Shown in pieces: positions 57,501 to 64,000 of a DNA stretch of 64,000 nt (the first letter of the stretch is position 1; each line of letters begins with the position of its first letter). Position numbers and translations under genes: made by a program. Origin of the DNA: Irpex lacteus (lineage: Eukaryota; Basidiomycota; Agaricomycetes; Polyporales; Irpicaceae); NCBI GenBank assembly GCA_001986395.2, contig MQVO02000008.1:868001-932000 (forward strand), read 5' to 3'. The notes beneath the pieces were generated by a model. That model saw only the letters and a program-made list of their open reading frames with translations, did no database searches and was not told where the DNA came from.

Positions 57501-58685
57501 ATTTGATATCACTTTTCACAAAAGTTCGAACTTACCGCCTGGGATCTGAAGCCCACTCTGGAGGCATGTTGATACCTGGTTGCGGACATGCAGCACAAAA
57601 GAGTATAGAGTTTGAGACATCACTGTCTTTGTCCTCCCATGCTCCTCTCCGCTTCAAAGATTTCAGCAAGCGCCAGCAGCGGGATACCCTCATGAATTCC
57701 CGATAGCGATTCTAAATCCTAAATTAGTACCAGTGCAGCCGTTGCTGATATTTGAACATACTGGTACATCATCTGGAAACGCATTGTTTGTTCTCCGCTT
57801 TATCTTCGCCCAGAATGCATTTCCCGTCATCTTACAGGCCGTTGACTCCAAGAGGTAGTCGTCCAACGTCTGGAAGGTGAACACCGTAGCAACATTTTCA
57901 TACGACGCAGGGAATAGCCGAGCTTGTACTAGCTGCTCCAGAGTTGACTTCGCATTTCGACAGGTACAGAAGTGGAAGTAGTGATGTGAAATCCCGGTCG
58001 AATCCACAACAAGAATCTTCGTGTAGGTCTCCTCCACTTGAGCCCCCTCCTCCTCTCCCTGAACCATTCGTTCATCCTCCCATGCTCCTTCTTCTTCCGC
58101 TAGTGGACAATGACAGGGACTGCCATAATGACCAAGGTACCAGACATGTCCTATGTAATGTAACTCTCTCTTGACGAAGTACTTTCCAGTGAACTGTTGG
58201 ACCCGATGGGTGTGTAGGTTCCGATGCTCTCGCAGACAACATGCTTTGCATGACATCCACTCATATGGACAGTCCTTGCAGCGATACTTCCCTGCTTCAC
58301 CACAAACACACTCCATATCTGTCGGTGGAGCTTCCCTTTCATACAAGCCTTGTAGAAAGGTGTTTTTATGCGGTAGCCAGTCCGACAAAAAACTGTGCTG
58401 TGTCTGCATAACTATTAGATTTGTCCCAAGCCACATATTCTAGCATACCTTGGTTGGCTTGCGTGCATGTTCATCAATATCCTGGTTGACCAGTCCTTCT
58501 GGCTGTGGGAGAGGGGACACATTCCTTGCTGGAGGAGAGCGACGTCGAGGAATGACCTTGCGACGTTTCTTTGACGGAACTCCAGCAGGTTCAAGTTCAG
58601 GTTTGAGCCGAAATCTGGTCCCTTTTGAACTATGATTCTCCCTCATGGAATATACTTGAACAGCTGGCTGCTTTGGTAGTTTCAT
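54593..58685 (-). CDS. KDZ-superfamily transposase
   Basis: Ten exons join without a frame break to 3306 nt, 1101 residues: 58449-58685, 57762-58403, 57536-57711, 57312-57480, 57106-57260, 56099-56742, 55937-56045, 55204-55888, 54926-55145, 54593-54861. The N-terminus is basic. A cysteine cluster follows (CVCGEAGKYRCKDCPYEWMS, CKACC) of the kind placed before KDZ transposases. The catalytic core shows LTVDGFFSADHL, CTGIGAACCARHG, VVDFPTGGERQAYMDY, IIYDVCCQWRKRF, VGKFHLSAHVAECYSQHTLN and GELMETIWGSIKAI. The C-terminal part has a poly-Glu run and WLRAKQRRDRWDEE. It should catalyse DNA cut-and-paste. Intron 5 (56743-57105) carries palindromic repeats. The intact frame suggests recent activity. 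Confidence 0.92.
55566..55629 (-). repeat. CCT/GAG microsatellite encoding a poly-glutamate run
   Basis: On the plus strand (CCT)n followed by (CTT)n inside exon 8 of the transposase, giving about 20 consecutive Glu residues after EEDTDAE. Glu-rich linkers are common in fungal transposases. Its length is probably polymorphic. Confidence 0.9.
56845..57030. repeat. palindromic ACATACATTGTATGT-type repeats in a transposase intron
   Basis: At least five copies of a near-palindrome occur in 190 bp: ACATACATTGTATG, ATATACATTGTATG, ACATACAATATATG, ACATACATTGTGTG and ACATACATTGCATG, plus ACACAATATATG. They are separated by GC-containing spacers such as TCCGCGCGG and GTCCGCGG. They lie within the unusually long intron 5 of the KDZ gene. 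Confidence 0.8.
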
Positions 58686-58814
58686 GGATAATAGCAGCGG
58701 AGATCATGGAGGTGTTGGTGAGTTATGACACGTCACACGCGCTTAATTTTAATATCATAAGACATGTACGTAATTGAAGGGAGAAAGGAAGAAAAATTGG
58801 AAGTTACAACTCTT

Positions 58815-60002
58815 CTAAAACTTATGACTATTTCTAGTGAGGAAGCCAGAGTTAAAATGCTTGGCGTAGTCATTTAGGAATGGAGGATTTCCAGGATTGA
58901 CACCCATCCTCTCAGCAACAAGGAATCTACTGTAGTGCGCAAACACAAGGCGATCCCCACCTTCCCAGCTATGAACTGCATGCTGAAGACTACTTCCAGC
59001 AATAAGACAGGCATCTCCAGGACAGTATCGGATCTTAGCTCCCAGATCTGCGATGTCAAGGTAGCAATCCGTATCTGTGCCACAGCTAACAAGCAAATCG
59101 TACCATCCTGGCCTGCTAGCACGATCACGATGTGGAGGAGTCATGCGGTTGGCAATGACCGTTATTCCTGAAAAGACTGACGTCCAGAGTTGACTCATAG
59201 GATAGACCTTCTTGACGTGAATTCCCATAAGACTGTTCTGGACCATCTTCAGTCCAGCACGGAACTGGTCAGTAGCTGTGAGTGCAGCTGTTGCGTTGAG
59301 AAGATATTCAGCAGCTTGAATGCCGTGAAGCCAGCGGGGAACACTTTTGTTCTCCAGCAACGGACTTTGATATATTTGGTCATTGGTGGACTAGTGCCAG
59401 GATTGAGATCTACAACATTTATTCAATTCGTAGGACTCACCTCATGGCCTTGAGCGAACCAACAAACTGAAATGTCCATAACCCCTCGTAATGAGAGACT
59501 GTCTGTAGATTGATACAGATCTGGATGCCCACGCCATGGGCCATCTACGTGTCCTATGCCTTGTTTCAGGACCATGGAGATCTGTGAGCAGGCGTCACGG
59601 AGCTGATCCTTGAAGGCAGTAAGCAAAGAAAACCGCGGTATCATGCAGCAACATACCAGATGAAAAGGCATCAATAATTTAGGCAACACCCAAACGATGA
59701 TTTGGCCGAACTGATCCACCACAACAGCTGGCTGCTCTATAACCCCAAGCTCAGCTTTTGGGAAGCAACGGCTACTATGTTGCTGAGCAGTATGTGTCGG
59801 CTTCACACGGAATGCCTTGGCCTTCTGAGACCAAGCTTCCATTCCCCAAGGTACGCGATCTATAGATTTGTCAGATTGGCATAATGTAAAAAAGAGAACC
59901 ACCGTAAAGGAAGAAGCGCGTTGTTCAGGTGATGAATGTATCCATTCATACCAGAAAGGGACCAGTCCAGTCGCATAAGCATCAAGGTCAGCAGGGGTCT
60001 AA
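58815..60002 (-). CDS. TET/JBP-family 2-oxoglutarate/Fe(II) dioxygenase
   Basis: The clear exons are 58815-59390 and 59441-59610, plus an upstream exon reaching about 60002 (TPADLDAYATGLVPFWYEWI, then PAVVVDQFGQIIVWVLP). The start exon was not identified. The core reads VIANRMTPPHRDRASRPGWY with the HxD iron ligands, YLDIADLGAKIRYCPGDACL, LQHAVHSW with the distal His, and GGDRLVFAHYSR with the Arg expected to bind 2-oxoglutarate. This is the pattern of fungal TET/JBP proteins, which oxidise 5-methylcytosine in DNA. The gene lies 130 bp upstream of the KDZ transposase on the same strand, the association known for fungal KDZ elements. Catalytic residues look intact. Confidence 0.85.
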
Positions 60003-61066
60003 TGACGCTGTTGGTAGAATATGAATCGGCTTGAAGATGAATCGTGTATGAAATGGATACATCGGTTAACAGTTACCATAAGGCTGTATGAGATATGCGG
60101 TGTATGCATATAACCAATGGCCCGTGAAAGGTACGTCGGATCACAAATGGATCATGTATGCATTGCATCGACCGGTACACAGCCATTACATGTGCACCAT
60201 ATTTCGTGGGCTGCAGATGAAGTTTGGCACAAAAAACCCTCATCCGTATCCCATATGGTCCATGTGGAAATAAAATCTGCCAGTCTGCACCTAGTCCACC
60301 TCGGAATGTATCATCCCAATTGCAGATGCTTTGGCCCAACAAACAAATATAGCAGCTCATAGATGCACCATCTGCATATCACACAGAGCATACTATGGAA
60401 AACATCAGAGAGCATAGATCACATGGATCATGTATATGTTATGCCTGGCGCTCTGCACGCCATAATTGTTGCCTCCCCAGTCATGAACACCAATGAATGA
60501 GCATATGTTGAATACCCCGGCCCTTCCAGTCACGTGTATGCATAGGGCTCAGAAGGACACACACATGTACGTCATGATATTGAACTATCATGTGCGGACT
60601 ATCTCGTAAATAAAATATCTGGAGCCCGGTAAATTCGGGCTCCAGCTATTTCATTTGCTTGTTATGCCGATTGTTCCACATTCAATGGGTCAAGGTGTGT
60701 ATTTCCCGGTTTCCATATAGTCTCTGTACTCGATATGCTTCGCGTCCAAGATATACCATGTCCAACGCGTATCCACCGGTGTCTAGACCATGACGAGAAG
60801 AAGAAATACCCGGTTTGCACAAGTGCAGTTCAGTGGTATATATGATGGCTCGCAGATGAGCCATTTGTATATTGAAACGGTCGGGCAGCCGTCATGATAT
60901 TGGGCTAGCAGATACTGTATATGCGGCACCGGCTCGCACATATAGCATTTGCATATTGCACCGGCAGATAATTGGACAGTATGAGAATGAAAATAGGACT
61001 CACATGGATTCAAGACTGCGCACGCCACACTTATACATATATACTCCAACGCCAGGCTACGAGGAC
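60003..61066. other. AT-rich stretch with CCGGT/ATAT words upstream of the TET/JBP gene
   Basis: Repeated words TGCATCGACCGGTACAC, CTGTATGAGATATGCGG, ATGCGGCACCGGCTCGC and TATTGCACCGGCAG resemble those at 51.9-54.3 kb. A missing first exon of the TET/JBP gene could be hidden here, but I could not define one. Confidence 0.45.
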
Positions 61067-61268
61067 CTTGCTCCTTCCGGAAATTGCCCATAAGGTCACG
61101 ATAAATGTCTTCCCTCTTGCCACGCAGGTACTTGAGAACGACAGCTTGTTCTCTACCACCTTTGGAGGTGGAAGAAGGAGGTCGACGGTTAGAACGTTCA
61201 TAGAAGCCGGTTGCTTCCTGCAAGATTTCTCGAAGTCGGAGATGAAGGGAATCTTGTAGCTCTGGCAA
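61067..61268 (-). CDS. exon-like fragment of an unidentified gene
   Basis: An open stretch bounded by a GCCAG acceptor and a GTCCTCG donor encodes LPELQDSLHLRLREILQEAT, then NRRPPSSTSKGGREQAVVLK and RGKREDIYRDLMGNFRKEQ, a charged helical segment. The composition is that of a real protein. It lies between the TET/JBP gene and the H3-tail-like gene and could be an N-terminal exon of the former or a separate small gene. The frame did not join directly to the first clear TET/JBP exon. Confidence 0.4.
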
Positions 61269-61638
61269 ACTAAATGAAAAGATCAGTCACTGCACCACTG
61301 ATACAAAGAATTACGATGTTCACCCGTCCATACTACTTGCTGTATGCATCAGTCCTGGCGTCCTGGGAGCTGCGAGCAAAGCAACAATTATGTTGAAGAG
61401 CTGCCAGCAAAGCAACAATTATGTCGATCAGATCGAATCGAGTAACCTAGCGCCGGTTCACGTGCGCATTTATAGCAGGCAAAATTGTGTTTTAGAAGAT
61501 GCTCGTAAACCAGCCTCTGCACTCGTACCTCATACTAGGTTCTAGAACTCAAACGGGGCATTCCGAATTTCCAGCAAGAGATAAATCATATTCCATGTAT
61601 TTTACAGAAACGCACAGTAGAACGACAAGCTGAACACA

Positions 61639-63335
61639 TCAAAGATTACCCTTCTTCCACTTGCCCTTGTTGCCACGAGCGACTAGATCAAGCTGATAGA
61701 TGTTTGTGATAGTGAGACTGTTCTCGCAGCGGCGTTTCTTTGCAGTATAGCCCTTGCAATGGAAGACGATGTCTTTGGTCTTCTCGTTAGTGGTCCCACG
61801 GTCCCAGGGGAAGGGCGACATGCACTTCGGGCATTGGTAAGGAAGAGTCTGACCCCAGGGACGAACCACAGGCTCAGTCCATGCGTAGCGAACGGGAGTC
61901 TTGTTCGGGCGAATCCAGATGATATTCGTGTGACGCCCAACGGAGTAGCACTGATCCAAAAGGCACTCGATATCATTGTCGGCATCCTGTCCATGGAGCA
62001 GAGCAGTGTCCACATACTCCTGGGCGAGGGGGAAGATGAACTGCGAGATTAAGCCCTTGGTAGTGAACGCAAACGTGTGGTTGATGTCATAGCTATAGTG
62101 CTTGCATGAGTAAAAACAAATACTCATGCACTGCAGAACACATACCGCTTCGCTGCGTCACAAACGGCTGACTTTGACTCATCATACTCCATGAGGCCGC
62201 CGCATGCTAAGATGAACAGTGTTTTGTTAACACCGTTCATAGACTTAAGAGCATCGCCCAATATATAGTCGAAAAACTATGACACTTGAGTCTCGATTGA
62301 TACGACGGGAACATAGATGGGCTCACTTGATCGACCGGTGCGGACTCGTTGGGATTCATGAAGAGATCACCACGGTCATCGTCGGCATGCGTACAGATGA
62401 ACATCAACACGTGGTCGAAGCTAGGCAGTGTGCGGTTAGCACCGACAACACTTACTGAAATAAGGAAAAGCGCACCTTCTTGAGCCTTTCGCGAGTTTGT
62501 GAAGAGCCTTTGCTGCCTCATCGCATGGGTGATCGTCGTCAACCTGCAGCTCGAACTCACGATAATCGAGGTCGTCCGCATGCGCATGCTTGAGGTACCA
62601 TGCTTGTAAGTACTCGTGCATGAGTGCACCTGGGCCACCTCTAAAGTACATGCCTGTAAGGCAAATATTTATAATCAGAATTCGAGGGAGCGATACACGC
62701 TCTGCGATGTGGGAGAAGCATTGGGGCTTCAAAGCCAGGCCCTTCGGGAAATAGGGCTTGCTGCTGGCAAGGTAAAGGCCCTTCAAGGCAAGGTAAGTCT
62801 ATGTCAGAACCGAGATTAATGCGTAACATACCATATAAGGCGTGGGACCGTTATTGATTCTCTTAGTCCTTCTCTCACAAGGTGGGCAGGTAATGACGTA
62901 CACACACAGCTGCCGCACTCACACTCAATTAGTGTGCCGCCGTTGTTGCAGATGCAGCACCACTGAGAAACGTCAGTAACATTCGTGATAACGGACACAA
63001 AACCATACCGTAGCACTGGCTTTAGCATGTGTAGGTGCAGTCTTCTTACGCTGGCCCTGCACATCATTGTCGGTGTGCTAGTTCCCGCGTACCGTGCTGC
63101 AATGAGTACCGTGCCGTGCAATAGGATAGTAAGTACTCACCGCTCTTTTCCTTGTTGATGCTTTTATATCTGCGAGCGCGACAGACTCGTCGGAGTCCTC
63201 ATCCATCTCCATGGCTTGGGGCTCAACGTGAGAGTTGCCGGTTGCCGTTCCCCTGCCAGACGTCTTTTGACCGAGTGCTTTGCGTACGGAGGTGCCGCCT
63301 GTTGCTTTCTTCGCACTCATCTTCGTTTTAGCCAT
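61639..63335 (-). CDS. transposon-linked protein with histone H3-like N-terminal tail, Cys-rich finger and caspase-like segment
   Basis: Start ATG at 63335. Residues 2-21 read AKTKMSAKKATGGTSVRKAL, against the H3 tail [20 protein letters not shown]. Exon 1 is 63141-63335 and exon 2 about 63010-63077. Exon 3 gives a cysteine-rich finger (WCCICNNGGTLIECECGSCV). A one-base frame change seems needed near 62900 to reach CPPCERRTKRINNGPTPYM. The next exons read PYFPKGLALKPQCF, RILIINICLTGMYFRGGP, FDHVLMFICTHADDDRGDLF, TLFILACGGLMEYDES and a C-terminal part with QCPKC, ending in TGA at 61639. The His in CTHAD and the Cys in ACGG lie about 45 residues apart, as in caspase/CHAT folds; that reading is an inference. 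Family not recognised by name. Confidence 0.65.
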
Positions 63336-63589
63336 GCTGAGCGAGTGAGCGAGTGCAGTTGCAGTAGGGAGACGGAATGGAGCACAAAGCAGGATGTAGA
63401 AGGGTGTCCGGTTGGCAGATGAGCCAAGCAACTGCCAGCTGGCGGCGGGCAGACAGTTTATGTAAATTCTCACGATCACGTGACCTGATCGGAACAGCGG
63501 AACATCACACCGAGCGGGGGTTGATGCTCTAACTTAGCAGGAACATATTTATATTCTTTTACATGGAAAGCAATGCAACGAGCAGGATA
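63336..63589. promoter_or_regulatory. upstream region of the H3-tail-like gene
   Basis: Probable promoter and 5' UTR. The frame is open upstream of the ATG for about 48 codons, but the MAKTK start is preferred because it places the H3-like sequence at the extreme N-terminus. No TATA box is assigned. Confidence 0.35.
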
Positions 63590-63630
63590 CACAGATGCAA
63601 CATGACTGGCCAGGTCATGTCGCATCTGTG
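63590..63630. repeat. 41-bp near-perfect palindrome
   Basis: CACAGATGCAACATGAC, a TGGCCAG centre, then GTCATGTCGCATCTGTG. The arms pair at 16 of 17 positions. It stands 255 bp upstream of the H3-tail-like start codon and could be a regulatory or transposase-binding site. Confidence 0.85.
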
Positions 63631-64000
63631 CATCCATTGAATTACAAGTAATCTACGTATAACAAAACCTTTCGGAGCATGAAGTACTTGGAATATCCTG
63701 CGGAATTAAGTATGCAAGTGTCAGAGTAGAACACGGCGCTCAGATGAACGGTGAGACATACCAAATTACAGGTGTTGTGGATACTGGTCGACATGTCGCT
63801 TGCGAGCTGCAAGAATCAGAACGGTATCAGTATAGCACTTGAAACGGACTAATGCTTACCCGATTTATGCCGTCTTTGTCGTCCAATCGCTGTAGAGGGC
63901 ATTCAATGGGAGACCTTCAATACTTAGGGAGCCTCACCGAAGTATGCGCGTGGAAACTAAATGATTTTACCAAGGGGTTACGATTCCTGAGTGAAACGAA
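63631..64000. other. window edge with a copy of the GATTCCTGAG terminal motif
   Basis: No gene seen. The last 25 bases (GTTACGATTCCTGAGTGAAA..) match the terminal hairpin motif found at 505-540, 1650-1690, 4273-4313, 9169 and 9718. A repeat of that family therefore begins here and runs out of the window. Confidence 0.6.

Noticed and set aside
63141..63335. A true histone H3 gene
   Set aside because: Only the tail-like first 21 residues match; no alpha-N helix or histone fold follows, and the next exons encode a Cys-rich finger.

Overview
The window is nuclear DNA of a filamentous basidiomycete, most likely an Agaricomycete. Genes are broken by many short introns of about 45-70 bp with GT..AG ends. 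The gene families present are typical of that group: DUF6533 membrane proteins, KDZ transposase, and TET/JBP and JmjC dioxygenases. Only a few loci look like ordinary housekeeping genes. The rest is repeat, segmental duplication and transposon. Exon coordinates were worked out by eye from splice motifs and frame continuity.

Region 1 (1-13.5 kb) is AT-rich and repeat-dominated. A 2.6-kb inverted repeat (1694-4313 against 9718-12290) encloses 5.4 kb holding a broken JmjC-like gene (5.5-6.55 kb) and other gene debris. Several degenerate copies of a short repeat family with tRNA-like box-B motifs and a conserved terminal hairpin (GATTC..GAATC) lie in and around the arms; the same hairpin reappears at the last bases of the window.

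Region 2 (13.6-18.4 kb) holds an eroded DUF6533 gene, a small three-exon hypothetical gene, a Gvp36-like BAR-domain gene on the minus strand and, divergent from it, an intact five-exon gene for the 20S proteasome beta-2 subunit (PUP1/PSMB7).

Region 3 (17.3-51.3 kb) is a tandem segmental duplication of about 5.8 kb per unit. Each unit carries a proteasome beta-2 gene (+) convergent with a DUF6533 membrane-protein gene (-), followed by a degenerate spacer. The first proteasome copy is intact; later copies are pseudogenes in increasing decay. The DUF6533 copies keep frames and splice sites throughout (19.0-20.8, 25.1-26.8, 30.7-32.5, 36.8-38.5, 41.0-42.6 kb), and two more divergent copies lie on the plus strand (47.0-48.7, 49.6-51.3 kb). 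Two small TIR elements with clear target duplications interrupt the fourth unit.

Region 4 (51.3-64 kb) is a transposon neighbourhood. It has a 274-bp tandem repeat (four copies), a ten-exon KDZ transposase gene whose exons sum to an uninterrupted 1101-codon frame, a TET/JBP-type dioxygenase gene beside it, and a third gene farther upstream on the same strand. That third protein begins with a close imitation of the histone H3 tail, followed by a cysteine-rich finger and a region with possible caspase/CHAT-like His and Cys motifs. The three collinear minus-strand genes may be one mobile chromatin-modifying cassette.
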